A stretch of 64,000 nt of DNA from Pedobacter jejuensis (GTDB taxonomy: Bacteria; Bacteroidota; Bacteroidia; Sphingobacteriales; Sphingobacteriaceae), in contig NZ_RBEE01000043.1 of the NCBI RefSeq assembly GCF_003725795.1, forward strand, positions 124,001 to 188,000, written 5' to 3'. The notes under the pieces are model-generated. The model ran no database searches, was not told the origin of the DNA, and was given only the letters and a program-made list of their open reading frames with translations. Below, in pieces: positions 8,378-17,341 of the stretch (position 1 is the stretch's first letter; every line of letters starts with the position of its first letter). Position numbers and translations under genes: made by a program.

Positions 8378-8752
8378 ATGGTAAAAAAGAAAATAGTAGC
8401 CCTTTCTACATACCTTTCTGAGTTGGCCGTACATGGCATACAAGAGAAAAAAGGAGAAGATATAGTGCGGTTGGATCTAAAAAACATTCACACATCAGTA
8501 GCGGATTATTTTATTATAGCTAGCGCTAATTCGGCAACGCAGGTAAAAGCCATAGCCGATAGTGTTGAAAAAGAAATATATAAAGCAACTCAAGCAGACC
8601 CAAGGCATAAAGAAGGTTTTGAATCTGCAGACTGGATTATTTTAGATTATTTCGACGTGGTTGTGCACATTTTTAAAACCGAGAAGCGCCACTTTTATGG
8701 CATTGAAGAATTATGGGGTGATGCTGAGAGCACAAATTATCAGAGCGCATAA
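8378..8752 (+). CDS. rsfS: ribosome silencing factor RsfS
   Basis: Binds ribosomal protein L14 on the free 50S subunit and prevents subunit joining during starvation. At 124 residues it has the expected length. The conserved core is visible: DYFIIASANSATQVKAIADSVE (residues 45-66, cited by position), then WIILDYFDVVVHIF and the C-terminal YGIEELW. The start ATG at 8378 is the only plausible one. The ftsH start is 26 nt after its stop, and an rsfS-ftsH pair is a common Bacteroidota arrangement that is likely cotranscribed. Confidence 0.95.
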   Translation: MVKKKIVALSTYLSELAVHGIQEKKGEDIVRLDLKNIHTSVADYFIIASANSATQVKAIADSVEKEIYKATQADPRHKEGFESADWIILDYFDVVVHIFKTEKRHFYGIEELWGDAESTNYQSA

Positions 8753-8778
8753 CCATACCACACCTTTTGAACAAGACA

Positions 8779-10884
8779 ATGAACGATAATCAAAATACAA
8801 ACGACAACAAGAAATTAGGGAAGAAATTACCGAATATTCCAAAAAAGCCACAAAAGGGTTCTAAGTTTAATATTTTTTGGGTTTACGCAGCTATTATAGT
8901 AGCCATTATTGCAGCTCAATTTTTATTTACTACTGATGGTGGCAAGGAAGTTTCGTACAGAACATTCGAAACGCAAATGCTCTTAAAAGGCGATGTAGAG
9001 AAAATCATTTCTTACAAAGCTGATGATATTGTTAAAGCAGAGGTTTTTATAAAAAAGGATAGTCTTAACAAACCTGAATACAAAGCGTATAAAAGTACAA
9101 GTAGTTTTAATACAGGTGCGGCAACTGGTCCAACTGTGTATTTTATAGCAGGTTCTCCAGATGCACTTGACAAATTGCTTGCAGATTCTCAGAAAGATAT
9201 ACCAAGTGAAAAAAGAATTTTAGCTCAACCAACAACTAAAAACAACCCTTTAGCAAGCTGGTTTTTAACCATCATTGTTCCGGTATTGCTTTTAATTGCA
9301 TTTTGGGTATTCATGATGCGCAGAATGGGCGGTGGAGCTGGAGGTGGCGGACAAATTTTTAGTATTGGAAAATCAAAAGCTACTTTATTTGATAAAGAAA
9401 GCCAGGTTAACATTACTTTTAATGATGTTGCTGGTTTAGAAGAAGCTAAACAGGAGGTTATGGAAATTGTCGATTTCCTTAAAAACCCCAAAAAATATAC
9501 CAACCTTGGTGGTAAAATACCTAAAGGCGCTTTGCTAGTGGGTTCTCCAGGTACTGGTAAAACTTTATTGGCTAAAGCTGTTGCCGGCGAAGCTCAGGTT
9601 CCATTTTTCTCTTTGTCAGGTTCTGATTTTGTAGAGATGTTTGTAGGCGTTGGTGCTTCACGTGTACGCGATTTGTTTAAACAAGCTAAAGATAAAGCAC
9701 CATGTATCATCTTTATTGATGAGGTTGATGCAATCGGTCGTGCTCGTGGTAAAAACAGCGTAATGGGCGGTAACGATGAGCGTGAAAACACATTGAACCA
9801 ATTGCTAGTTGAAATGGATGGTTTCGGAACAGATTCTGGTATTATCATTTTAGCGGCAACCAACCGTCCTGATGTTTTAGATTCGGCATTGCTTCGTCCG
9901 GGTCGTTTCGACAGACAGATTTCTATTGATAAACCCGATTTAGTTGGCCGTGAGCATATTTTTAACGTACACTTAAAACCGATTAAAACTTCTGCAGAGG
10001 TTGATGCTAAGAAATTATCGGCTCAAACACCTGGTTTTGCTGGTGCTGAAATTGCAAATGTTTGTAACGAAGCAGCACTTATAGCAGCTCGTAGAAATAA
10101 AGAATCGGTTGATATGCAGGATTTTCAAGATGCAATTGACCGTGTAATTGGTGGTTTAGAAAAGAAAAACAAAATTATATCACCAGAAGAAAAAAGAATC
10201 GTTGCTTACCATGAGGCTGGTCATGCAATCGCTGGCTGGTTTTTAGAGCATGCCGATCCATTGGTTAAAGTATCTATCGTTCCTCGTGGTGTTGCTGCGT
10301 TAGGTTATGCGCAATATTTACCTAAAGAGCAGTTTCTTTATACAACGGAGCAATTAACGGACGGTATGTGTATGACAATGGGTGGTCGTGTTGCAGAAGA
10401 TATAACTTTTGGTCGCATATCTACTGGTGCACAAAACGATTTAGAGCGCATCACGAAACTGGCTTATGCAATGGTAAGTATTTATGGTATGAATGAAGCC
10501 GTTGGTAATGTTTCATTCCACGATCCTCAAAACGAATACAATTTTAACAAACCATATTCCGAAAAAACATCAGAACTAATTGATGTTGAGGTGCGTAAAT
10601 TGATTGGTGATGTTTACATTAAAACAAAACAATTATTAATCGATAAACAAGAAGGTTTAGAAAAACTTGCTCAAAAATTATTAGAGAAAGAGATTTTATT
10701 CCAGGCCGATTTAGAGGAAATTTTAGGTAAACGCCCATTTGATACCCGTACCACTTATGATGAGTTTGTTAACGGTACAGGCGACCAAACTCCAGCAGCA
10801 GAAGGCTTAATTCACGATGGAGTAGGCAATACAGACGTTAATAAAGATGTTACTGGCATCGAGCCTGCATCAGAAAAAGAGTAA
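8779..10884 (+). CDS. ftsH: ATP-dependent zinc metalloprotease FtsH
   Basis: Membrane-anchored AAA+ protease that degrades damaged membrane proteins and regulatory proteins. I chose the ATG at 8779 (701 residues) over the in-frame TTG at 8767. Residues about 32-50 and 160-180 are the two membrane segments flanking a periplasmic domain. A Gly-rich linker follows. Walker A GSPGTGKT is at about 255-262, Walker B CIIFIDEVDAIG near 310, and the second region of homology ATNRPDVLDSALLRPGRFDRQ is marked by its Arg fingers near 375. The zinc site HEAGH is at about 478-482. The acidic, low-complexity C-terminus is typical. A terminator-like hairpin follows at 10911. Confidence 0.97.
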   Translation: MNDNQNTNDNKKLGKKLPNIPKKPQKGSKFNIFWVYAAIIVAIIAAQFLFTTDGGKEVSYRTFETQMLLKGDVEKIISYKADDIVKAEVFIKKDSLNKPEYKAYKSTSSFNTGAATGPTVYFIAGSPDALDKLLADSQKDIPSEKRILAQPTTKNNPLASWFLTIIVPVLLLIAFWVFMMRRMGGGAGGGGQIFSIGKSKATLFDKESQVNITFNDVAGLEEAKQEVMEIVDFLKNPKKYTNLGGKIPKGALLVGSPGTGKTLLAKAVAGEAQVPFFSLSGSDFVEMFVGVGASRVRDLFKQAKDKAPCIIFIDEVDAIGRARGKNSVMGGNDERENTLNQLLVEMDGFGTDSGIIILAATNRPDVLDSALLRPGRFDRQISIDKPDLVGREHIFNVHLKPIKTSAEVDAKKLSAQTPGFAGAEIANVCNEAALIAARRNKESVDMQDFQDAIDRVIGGLEKKNKIISPEEKRIVAYHEAGHAIAGWFLEHADPLVKVSIVPRGVAALGYAQYLPKEQFLYTTEQLTDGMCMTMGGRVAEDITFGRISTGAQNDLERITKLAYAMVSIYGMNEAVGNVSFHDPQNEYNFNKPYSEKTSELIDVEVRKLIGDVYIKTKQLLIDKQEGLEKLAQKLLEKEILFQADLEEILGKRPFDTRTTYDEFVNGTGDQTPAAEGLIHDGVGNTDVNKDVTGIEPASEKE

Positions 10885-10910
10885 ATATTAAATTGATATT
10901 AATATATTTG

Positions 10911-10947
10911 AAACCTCGGATGTAAAAAATTCGGGGTTTTATTTTTT
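10911..10947 (+). terminator. Rho-independent terminator after ftsH
   Basis: AAACCTCG pairs with CGGGGTTT (one G-U pair) across an A-rich loop, followed by TTATTTTTTA. It lies 26 nt after the ftsH stop and just before the LUD-domain gene. Some readthrough into that gene is possible. Confidence 0.65.
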
Positions 10948-10952
10948 ATACC

Positions 10953-11597
10953 ATGAGGGATAATACGACAGCAAAAGAACAAATGCTAAAGAAAATAAGG
11001 AAGGCGCTGTTAGAGAAGCGTGAAAATCCTTATCCAAATTTAGAAGAAAGCCCACTGTATAAAACTAATACTGATGAACTTGAAGTGCTTTTTGCGGAAC
11101 AATTAACGGCAATATCTGGTAATTTTATATTTTGTGAGGATGGAATAGACTTCATTGAAAATATGCTTCAGCTTGCTGATAAATTTAAATGGCGTAAAAT
11201 TTATTGCTGGGAACCAGAGTTGCAAGATTTCCTAGCGAAATATGAATTTCCATTTTATCAAACAGATAAAGATTTTGAGCAGGCCGAAGTTGGTATAACC
11301 CTTTGCGAAGCTTTGATTGCCAGAAATGGTAGCGTAATGGTTTCAAATGAAAGTGCTGCAGGAAGAAGATTAAGCATTTTCCCACACCATCATATCGTAA
11401 TTGCCCGAACAAGTCAGCTGGTTTTAGATTTAAAAGATGGTTTCCAACTGCTTAAAAAGAAATATGGAAATCAAATTCCATCAATGATTAGTAACATTAC
11501 AGGCCCAAGCAGAACAGCCGATATTGAAAAAACATTAGTACTTGGCGCACACGGACCAAAGGAGTTGTTTGTGTTTTTAATTGATGATTTTTCATAA
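10953..11597 (+). CDS. LUD-domain protein (LutC/YkgG-like)
   Basis: A 214-residue cytoplasmic protein of the LUD family, named after LutC of the lactate utilisation operon. The family core is visible as ITLCEALIARNGSVMVSNES (residues 115-134), then GRRLSIFPHHHIVIA and the C-terminal SNITGPSRTADIEKTLVLGAHGPKEL stretch, given here by its ends. No lutA or lutB partner lies nearby. In Bacteroidota this gene commonly follows ftsH, so a role in lactate oxidation should not be assumed. Start ATG at 10953, 5 nt after the ftsH terminator T-run. Confidence 0.85.
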   Translation: MRDNTTAKEQMLKKIRKALLEKRENPYPNLEESPLYKTNTDELEVLFAEQLTAISGNFIFCEDGIDFIENMLQLADKFKWRKIYCWEPELQDFLAKYEFPFYQTDKDFEQAEVGITLCEALIARNGSVMVSNESAAGRRLSIFPHHHIVIARTSQLVLDLKDGFQLLKKKYGNQIPSMISNITGPSRTADIEKTLVLGAHGPKELFVFLIDDFS

Positions 11598-11631
11598 TAA
11601 TTTCCGATTCTAATTTATTAGTGATATTTTT

Positions 11632-11660
11632 ATACCACATACCGTTTTAGTATGCGGTAT
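11632..11660. other. inverted repeat just upstream of the KAS III-like gene
   Basis: An 11-bp stem (ATACCACATAC at 11632-11642 and GTATGCGGTAT at 11650-11660, one A/C mismatch) with a 7-nt loop ends 7 nt before the start codon at 11668. No strong T-run follows. It may be a terminator for the LUD gene, an operator or an mRNA hairpin over the ribosome binding site; sequence alone does not decide. Confidence 0.5.
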
Positions 11661-11667
11661 TATAATT

Positions 11668-12744
11668 ATGAGCACAACTATACAAACTACAATTATCGGC
11701 ACAGGAAGTTATATCCCTGAAAATGTTATTTCCGGTAATGAATTTTTAAATTCTACTTTTTTTGAGAATGGAAATATCTTAGAAAAAGACAATTCAGAAA
11801 TCATTCATAAGTTTTCAGAGATAACTGAAATCGTTGAAAGAAGATATGCAAACTCCGATCAGTTAAGCAACCAAATAGGTGCTTTAGCCGCAAAAAAGGC
11901 AATTGAAAATGCAGGAATTGACAAGGAAACTTTAGATTATATCATCTTTTGCCACAACTTTGGCGATATTCCTTTAAATAGCAATCGTACAGATATTTTA
12001 CCTTCATTGGCATCCAAAGTTAAAAAACTACTGGCAATAGAAAATCCGGATTGTGTTGCTTATGATGTTATTTTTGGCTGTCCGGGTTGGGTGCAAGGAA
12101 CAATTCAGGCAGATTATTTTATTAGAAGTGGCGATGCAAAACGTGTATTAGTCATTGGAGCTGAGACATTATCCAGAATTATTGATCCGCATGATAGAGA
12201 TAGCATGATTTTTTCTGATGGTGCTGGGGCTGTAATTTTTGAAGGTGTATCTTCTGAGGAGAAAATTGGTATTCTTGCACACAAAACAGAAACCCACTCG
12301 CTTAACCATGGCGGTTTACTAACCATGGGCAAAAGCTCCAATCCTAACGAAGCAAACGGAAATTCTTATCTTAAAATGAATGGCAGAAAGCTTTATGAAT
12401 TTGCGGTAATTCAGGTTCCTCAAGTAATTAAAAAAGCAATTGATAAAGCCGGATTAAGTATTGAAGATGTAAACATCGTATTCGTTCATCAGGCCAATGG
12501 TAAAATGGATGCCGCTATCATGAAAAGATTATTCAAGCTTTATGGTTCAGATGTGGTTCCGGCAAACCTGGTTCCTATGACCATTAGTTGGTTAGGAAAC
12601 AGTTCTGTTGCGACTATCCCAACCTTGTTAGATTTAGTGTTAAAAGAGCAGGTTAAAGGCTATAAAGTAAAGAAGGGTGATGTAGCTGTATTTGCATCAG
12701 TTGGCGCAGGAATGCACATAAATGCTTTTGTTTATCGCTTTTAA
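11668..12744 (+). CDS. 3-oxoacyl-ACP synthase III (FabH) family protein
   Basis: A thiolase-fold condensing enzyme, 358 residues against about 320 for classical FabH. The catalytic triad can be placed: Cys138 in IFGCPGWVQG, His274 in FVHQANGKMD and Asn311 in WLGNSSVATIP. The N-terminal segment around residues 28-48 is longer than in FabH. The canonical GNTSAAS motif is altered to GNSSVAT. It may condense an acyl-CoA with malonyl-ACP for fatty acid initiation, or belong to a KAS III-like branch with a different acyl substrate; no acyl carrier protein or other fab gene is adjacent. Its stop overlaps the stop of the convergent TPR gene by 4 nt. Confidence 0.88.
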   Translation: MSTTIQTTIIGTGSYIPENVISGNEFLNSTFFENGNILEKDNSEIIHKFSEITEIVERRYANSDQLSNQIGALAAKKAIENAGIDKETLDYIIFCHNFGDIPLNSNRTDILPSLASKVKKLLAIENPDCVAYDVIFGCPGWVQGTIQADYFIRSGDAKRVLVIGAETLSRIIDPHDRDSMIFSDGAGAVIFEGVSSEEKIGILAHKTETHSLNHGGLLTMGKSSNPNEANGNSYLKMNGRKLYEFAVIQVPQVIKKAIDKAGLSIEDVNIVFVHQANGKMDAAIMKRLFKLYGSDVVPANLVPMTISWLGNSSVATIPTLLDLVLKEQVKGYKVKKGDVAVFASVGAGMHINAFVYRF

Positions 12745-14234
12745 AAACCAATTCTTTTTAAACCCATTTTTGCCTGGCTTTCAATACTGTTTTCATATTC
12801 ATGATTTTTCATAGATATGGCATTATTGAAAGCCTCTTTTGCTTTTAGCTTATTCCCATTCTTCTCATAAACTTTACCCATTTGCAAGGATGCATTTGCG
12901 GCAAAATAATATTTTAGTCCTTTGCCTTGAGTTATTGCTGCTTGATAATAATTTAAAGCTTGATTATCTTTCCCTAAATCATCAAAAATTCTTCCCAGGC
13001 GGTAATTAAATTCTGTTTTATCTTTATCAGAATTATAATCAGCTGTTTTTTTATCGTCCAACAATTGCAAAGCTTTCGATAAATATCCACCATCATATAA
13101 TAATCTTGCTTTCAGTAAATCGACTGGTGGTGCCGGAGCTGAAGCCTCGTTTTGAGCTTGTTTATCTTTCTCATTGTATAAGTAACCTGCATTTACCGCC
13201 TTGGAAATAAAAGAAGAGTAGCCAGTTTTATCGCCTTTAATGAGCGCAATCCAACCGAGGTGAAGATTAGCATCTTTAATATAATTTACGCCCTTATTTG
13301 TTTGTAGGAACTTGTTAAAATATGAAGCTGCATTTAAATCTAATTTGTTTAAATGGGCTATGCCTTCCAAATAATCTAAGTAAGGAAATGGCTGATAAAC
13401 ACCTCCTTCAGGTTTGTTGGCTAAAATTTTTATAGCCTCATCGTTATGTGCTGTTTTAATACAAACATAACTCTGCAAGTATGATTTTAGTAAACTGGTA
13501 TCTGCAATACGTTCTGTAAATTTTATGGTTTTGGCATATGCCGATGAGCTGTGCGCAACATCGGTTAGCACATAAGCATAATAAAAAACCACTTCTTCGT
13601 AAAATGGTTCGTATGTTGATTTTGGTAAGGTTTCAGCAAGTTTATCTAGCATTGATAAACCAATTTGTGTATTGCCTTTAATGCCAAGTGTTGATAATGC
13701 ACTTTTCAAGGCACCATCGGGAAGGTTGCCTAAAACGGTGTTAATTAATCCTAAACCTTTATCATTTAGCAAAAAGTTGGGGTATTTTTTTTTGTTTTCC
13801 AGCAGTAAATTGTTCGCTTTTCTAATCTCCATTGCGGCGTTGAAAAACTCCCCAAACCGCCCACGGATTAAAGCCCATTGTAAATTTATTTCTGCCTGTG
13901 CATATAAATAGTAAGGAGAATTCTTATCATCATCACTTATTTTATCCAATCGTGAAGTTTTGTTTCCTTTTAACTTATCGAAATCTGTTTTACTACCCGA
14001 TGTTATCAAGGTGAAATAATCTACATAGTTCTCGAGCAAAGGTATAATTGAGTTATTTGGATGCTGCTTTTTTTCTGTTGAAATGTAGGCTTTTGCATTT
14101 CCCAACTTAAGTTCGAAAATACTTTTATAAGCATTTAGGCAATTGTTATTAAAATCGAAATTGGCAAATGTATTTTTGGGGAAAAGGAGGGTGATTATAA
14201 AAGAAATAGCAACAAATTTTAAGCCTTTAATCAT
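12741..14234 (-). CDS. secreted TPR-repeat protein of unknown function
   Basis: A 497-residue protein with a signal peptide (MIKGLKFVAISFIITLLF followed by PKNTFANF). The body is alpha-helical and TPR-like throughout. The clearest repeats are near the C-terminus, around residues 415-475 (FNYRLGRIFDDLGKDNQALNYY, named by ends, and ASLQMGKVYEKNGNKLKAKEAF). I see no enzymatic motif. It is probably periplasmic or outer-membrane-associated, with a scaffolding role. It ends 4 nt inside the convergent KAS III-like gene. Function is not recognised. Confidence 0.8.
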   Translation of the reverse strand: MIKGLKFVAISFIITLLFPKNTFANFDFNNNCLNAYKSIFELKLGNAKAYISTEKKQHPNNSIIPLLENYVDYFTLITSGSKTDFDKLKGNKTSRLDKISDDDKNSPYYLYAQAEINLQWALIRGRFGEFFNAAMEIRKANNLLLENKKKYPNFLLNDKGLGLINTVLGNLPDGALKSALSTLGIKGNTQIGLSMLDKLAETLPKSTYEPFYEEVVFYYAYVLTDVAHSSSAYAKTIKFTERIADTSLLKSYLQSYVCIKTAHNDEAIKILANKPEGGVYQPFPYLDYLEGIAHLNKLDLNAASYFNKFLQTNKGVNYIKDANLHLGWIALIKGDKTGYSSFISKAVNAGYLYNEKDKQAQNEASAPAPPVDLLKARLLYDGGYLSKALQLLDDKKTADYNSDKDKTEFNYRLGRIFDDLGKDNQALNYYQAAITQGKGLKYYFAANASLQMGKVYEKNGNKLKAKEAFNNAISMKNHEYENSIESQAKMGLKRIGF

Positions 14235-14352
14235 TGTAGTATTTAATGCAATTTGTGTTTGATTCTGAAAAGGTGTACAAATATTGTACCTTAATTTGAG
14301 GGCAATAAATAGTTGAACTTACTCCGCTATAGCAAACTAATTTGGCTTTATT

Positions 14353-14388
14353 AAACAAAAAAAAGTCCTGATTTGCATCAAGACTTTT
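14353..14388 (-). terminator. Rho-independent terminator after the zinc-ribbon gene
   Basis: AAAAGTC-C-TGAT / ATCA-A-GACTTTT hairpin (one mismatch, 4-nt loop, 14361-14388). On the minus strand it is followed by an uninterrupted run of eight T and lies 20 nt after the stop at 14409. Confidence 0.85.
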
Positions 14389-14408
14389 TAAATAATATTT
14401 GCTTTTAG

Positions 14409-15152
14409 TTAAGCTTCTGCTACTTCATGCGTTAACGCTTCATCAACTAAAATTCGTCCGCAATGTTCGCAAACTATAATTTTTTTACGTTGACGAATGT
14501 CTAACTGGCGTTGAGGTGGAATTTGATTAAAACAACCTGAGCAGGAATCGCGATCAATAGTTACAACTGCTAAACCATTAACTGCATTTTTGCGCAAACG
14601 TTTGTAAGCAACTAGTAAACGGTCGTCAATTGTAGGTTCAGCTTTATCTGCTTTCTTTTGTAAATCCTGCTCTTCTTTTTCAGTTTCTGCAGTAATTACA
14701 TCTAGCTCGCTTTTTTTAACCTCTAAGTCTTTTTTTCTGCCTTCTAATTCTGCTTTCGCAGCTTCGAAAATTTCAGTTTTTGAAGTAATTTCGAAACCGT
14801 GTTCCTTAATCTTCTTTTCAGAAACCTGAATATCTAAACCTTGAATTTCAATTTCTTTAGTTAAAGCATCGTATTCGCGATTGTTTTTAACTTCTTTTAA
14901 TTGAGAATCGTATCTTTTTATGCCTGCTTGAGCATCTTTAATCGTGTTTTTACGCGTTACGATAGAATCTTCAAGGTCATCAAGTTCTGCCTTAATTTTT
15001 TGGATTCTGGTTTCTAATCCTAACACATCATCTTCAAGGTCAGCAACTTCCATTGGTAACTCACCTCTAACCTGGCGAATTTTATCAATTTTTGTGTGGA
15101 TATTTTGTAATTCGTATAAAGCTTTTAGCTTTTGTTCTACGGTTTGTTCCAT
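14409..15152 (-). CDS. coiled-coil zinc-ribbon protein (CdsZ/DUF164-like)
   Basis: A 247-residue protein with a long N-terminal antiparallel coiled coil (residues about 5-180, heptad-rich E/K/L sequence) and a C-terminal C4 zinc ribbon: CSGCFNQ near 203 and CEHCGRILV near 228. This matches the COG1579 / zf-RING_7 family, for which a role in translation or nucleic acid handling has been proposed. Start and stop overlap with the Nif3-like gene by 1 nt (TAATG at 15150-15154), so they are translationally coupled; this pair is widely conserved next to each other. A strong terminator follows. Confidence 0.9.
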   Translation of the reverse strand: MEQTVEQKLKALYELQNIHTKIDKIRQVRGELPMEVADLEDDVLGLETRIQKIKAELDDLEDSIVTRKNTIKDAQAGIKRYDSQLKEVKNNREYDALTKEIEIQGLDIQVSEKKIKEHGFEITSKTEIFEAAKAELEGRKKDLEVKKSELDVITAETEKEEQDLQKKADKAEPTIDDRLLVAYKRLRKNAVNGLAVVTIDRDSCSGCFNQIPPQRQLDIRQRKKIIVCEHCGRILVDEALTHEVAEA

Positions 15153-16249
15153 TAAAACAAGTAATTTATGGGGTTTGTATTTTGCTCCGTTAAACGGATT
15201 GCAAAGTTAGTAAATTTTTTCTGAATAATTTCAACCAATAAATTAGAGGTAAATTGTTCAGTTTCAAAGTGTCCGATGTCGGCAATGATTAATTTTTCCT
15301 CTGCATCAAAAAACTCGTGGTATTTAAAATCTGCAGTTATAAAAGCATCTGCCCCAGCAGCAATCGCTTCTTTTAAAAGGAAGCTTCCAGAGCCACCGCA
15401 AACGGCTACCTTCTTTATCCTTTTTGGGAGAACCGAAGTGTATCGAACAACTTTTGCCTGCATTTTATCTTTAACCATGTGTAAAAAATCGTAAGCATCC
15501 ATATCATACTCTAACCAACCAACCATTCCTGAGCCAACTTGCTGGTGCTTATTCTCCAAATTGAATAAATCATAAGCAACCTCTTCGTAAGGATGATTTT
15601 CGAACAATGCCAGCAAAATTTTACGTTCTGTCTGAATAGGATAAATTACCTCGATTCTTATTTCTGGTTCATGATGGCGCATTCCTTTTTCGCCAACAAA
15701 CGGCGCCGCATTTTCATTGGCCTTAAAAGTGCCAAAGCCATCACCATTAAAACTTACTTCGCTATAGTTGCCAATATTACCGGCGCCGGCGTAAAAAAGT
15801 GCCGAGCGTAATTGTTCGGCCTGTGCTTGCGGACAAAATGTAACTAATTTTTTTAATAGGCCAGATTTTGGTGAAAGGACTTTAATGCCACTTAAACCTA
15901 ATTTATCGCAAATTTTTGAGTTAACTCCTGTATGAACAGCATCTAAATTGGTATGAATGGCATAAAGAGCAATGTTATTTTTTATCGCTTTAAGTATTAC
16001 CCGCTCAACGTAGTTTTTGCCGTTTAACTTTTTTAAGCCTTTAAAAACAATGGGGTGATGGGTAATTATCAAATTACAGCCTTTAGATATTGCTTCATCA
16101 ACTATTTTCTCTACGCAATCCAAAGCAACCAAAGCCGCTGTGATATCCATATTTGGGTCGCCAACTATTAAGCCCGAGTTATCGTAATCTTCTTGATAAT
16201 TTAAAGGTGCAATGCTTTCCAGGTAATTGGTTATTTCTGATAATCTCAT
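15152..16249 (-). CDS. Nif3-like dinuclear metal centre protein (DUF34)
   Basis: A 365-residue member of the Nif3/YqfO family, often misnamed GTP cyclohydrolase I type 2. It has the long form with a PII-like middle insertion (about residues 125-235). Metal-ligand motifs visible are ITHHPIVFKGLKKL near residue 64, HTNLDAVHTGVN near 99, and DIGHFETEQF near 325. Members form hexameric rings with two metal ions per subunit; the reaction is not firmly known. It is the first gene of a two-gene unit with the downstream zinc-ribbon protein. Confidence 0.93.
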   Translation of the reverse strand: MRLSEITNYLESIAPLNYQEDYDNSGLIVGDPNMDITAALVALDCVEKIVDEAISKGCNLIITHHPIVFKGLKKLNGKNYVERVILKAIKNNIALYAIHTNLDAVHTGVNSKICDKLGLSGIKVLSPKSGLLKKLVTFCPQAQAEQLRSALFYAGAGNIGNYSEVSFNGDGFGTFKANENAAPFVGEKGMRHHEPEIRIEVIYPIQTERKILLALFENHPYEEVAYDLFNLENKHQQVGSGMVGWLEYDMDAYDFLHMVKDKMQAKVVRYTSVLPKRIKKVAVCGGSGSFLLKEAIAAGADAFITADFKYHEFFDAEEKLIIADIGHFETEQFTSNLLVEIIQKKFTNFAIRLTEQNTNPINYLF

Positions 16250-16359
16250 GCTATAAAGATAAAAATTTGGGCAAACTTATAAAGTTTAAAAGGCAAGGTG
16301 GGTAAAAAATTTAGTGAGTTTTGGAGAACCAAAATAAAATAAACCCGACAGAAACGAAA

Positions 16360-16391
16360 AGCCCGCAAACCCGATTTTTCATCGGGTGCGG
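16360..16391 (-). terminator. terminator after the TM2-domain gene
   Basis: CCGCA-AA-CCCGAT / ATCGGG-TGCGG forms an 11-bp stem with a two-base bulge and a 5-nt loop (16363-16391). On the minus strand it is followed by CTTTTCGTTTCTG. It lies about 70 nt beyond the stop at 16459. Confidence 0.6.
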
Positions 16392-16458
16392 ACTTGTAGT
16401 GTATGGCGGGACTAACGTTAAAAATTGCGCTGTCTTTGCTTTTCTAAAAATTGGGCAA

Positions 16459-16827
16459 TTATTGAAAGCCACCCATTCTAACCATTTGCAAACTTTCGAA
16501 AACCATCTTCTGGTTGTGTTCAAAAGAAAGGGTTTTGTGATTTATAATATCTACAATTGAGCCGATTAAACATAAACCCCAGGTTAAAAGGAACAAAATT
16601 CCCATTCCTATCTGCCCGATGATAAACCTTTGCAGACCAGGAACAATAAGTAAACCTATTAAGCAGAATATAAGCATGTCTGACGGATTCTTTCTTTTGC
16701 TGCTATAAACCATTAAAAAGTTACGTAGCTGTTGTTCTGTTAAGCCTGTTGTTGCTTGTTGTAAGTATGAGTATTCCTCTGGTGTTATACCTGGTAACGA
16801 CATTAGAGGTGATTGAAATATATCCAT
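16459..16827 (-). CDS. TM2-domain membrane protein
   Basis: A 122-residue protein with a short soluble N-terminus and two membrane helices (about residues 51-68 and 72-92) in the TM2 pattern. GLQRFIIGQIGMGILFLLTW and GLCLIGSIVDI contain the conserved G-x-G and D residues, although the usual DRFYLG is changed to QRFIIG. The gene starts 4 nt after the stop of the upstream DUF2752 gene, and TM2/DUF2752 pairs are frequent in Bacteroidota. Function unknown; inner membrane expected. Confidence 0.85.
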   Translation of the reverse strand: MDIFQSPLMSLPGITPEEYSYLQQATTGLTEQQLRNFLMVYSSKRKNPSDMLIFCLIGLLIVPGLQRFIIGQIGMGILFLLTWGLCLIGSIVDIINHKTLSFEHNQKMVFESLQMVRMGGFQ

Positions 16828-16831
16828 GATT

Positions 16832-17134
16832 TTATGTGTTTATTGTTATGTATTTTTTGTTTCTTTTGTATTGTATCAATGTTACTATTCTATAAACTAT
16901 AATTATTAAAGCCGGCAAACCGAACCAATGTTCTTTAAAACTTTCGGCAAACTCACCATGTAAAATATGGCTTATTGCTCTTCCTAAGCCGCATCCGGGG
17001 CACCAATCTGCAAAGCCTAAATTTGCTAGCGGACAAATTGTAAAGTGATGCTCCTGAGCATTTGCATTTGCCAATAAAACTAAAGCTACTACCCAGAAAA
17101 CAAGTTCAATTGGAAAGCTTTTTAAATGTTTCAT
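16832..17134 (-). CDS. DUF2752 membrane protein
   Basis: A 100-residue protein with two hydrophobic helices (residues about 8-26 and 72-88). Between them lies the DUF2752 signature CPLANLGFADWCPGCGLGRA, with its CPGCGLG core. The conserved cysteines suggest a metal or redox role, but none has been proven. It is the first gene of the pair with the TM2 protein. Confidence 0.87.
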   Translation of the reverse strand: MKHLKSFPIELVFWVVALVLLANANAQEHHFTICPLANLGFADWCPGCGLGRAISHILHGEFAESFKEHWFGLPALIIIVYRIVTLIQYKRNKKYITINT

Positions 17135-17303
17135 GTTTTGCTTTTTATATGAATTAGAAGTAAAGGAAAAAGTTTTGTTACAGAAAGAAGCATTAATTCG
17201 ACCAACCCTAAAATATAAACGACAAAGTGCTTTATTGCTTCGAAGAAATTTTTCTGTTTTAATAACTAATTAGCTGTAAACTTAAAAAAACCTTTACACA
17301 AGT

Positions 17304-17337
17304 TTGCGGTTAAATATAAAAGATAAGCTTATTTTTG
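17304..17337 (+). promoter_or_regulatory. candidate sigma-A promoter of mfd
   Basis: TTG (17304-17306) and TATTTTTG (17330-17337) match the Bacteroidota -33 TTG and -7 TAnnTTTG elements with a 23-nt spacer. Transcription would begin at about the TTG start codon at 17342, which would make the mRNA leaderless or nearly so. Confidence 0.5.
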
Positions 17338-17341
17338 TGCC

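Noticed and set aside
10953..11597. Lactate utilisation locus (LUD domain as LutC)
   Set aside because: No lutA or lutB is adjacent, and the gene follows ftsH, so a lactate role is not supported.
16321..16560. 79-codon plus-strand frame in the terminator region of the TM2 gene
   Set aside because: It runs antisense through the terminator and the 3' end of the TM2 gene, and shows no family features.
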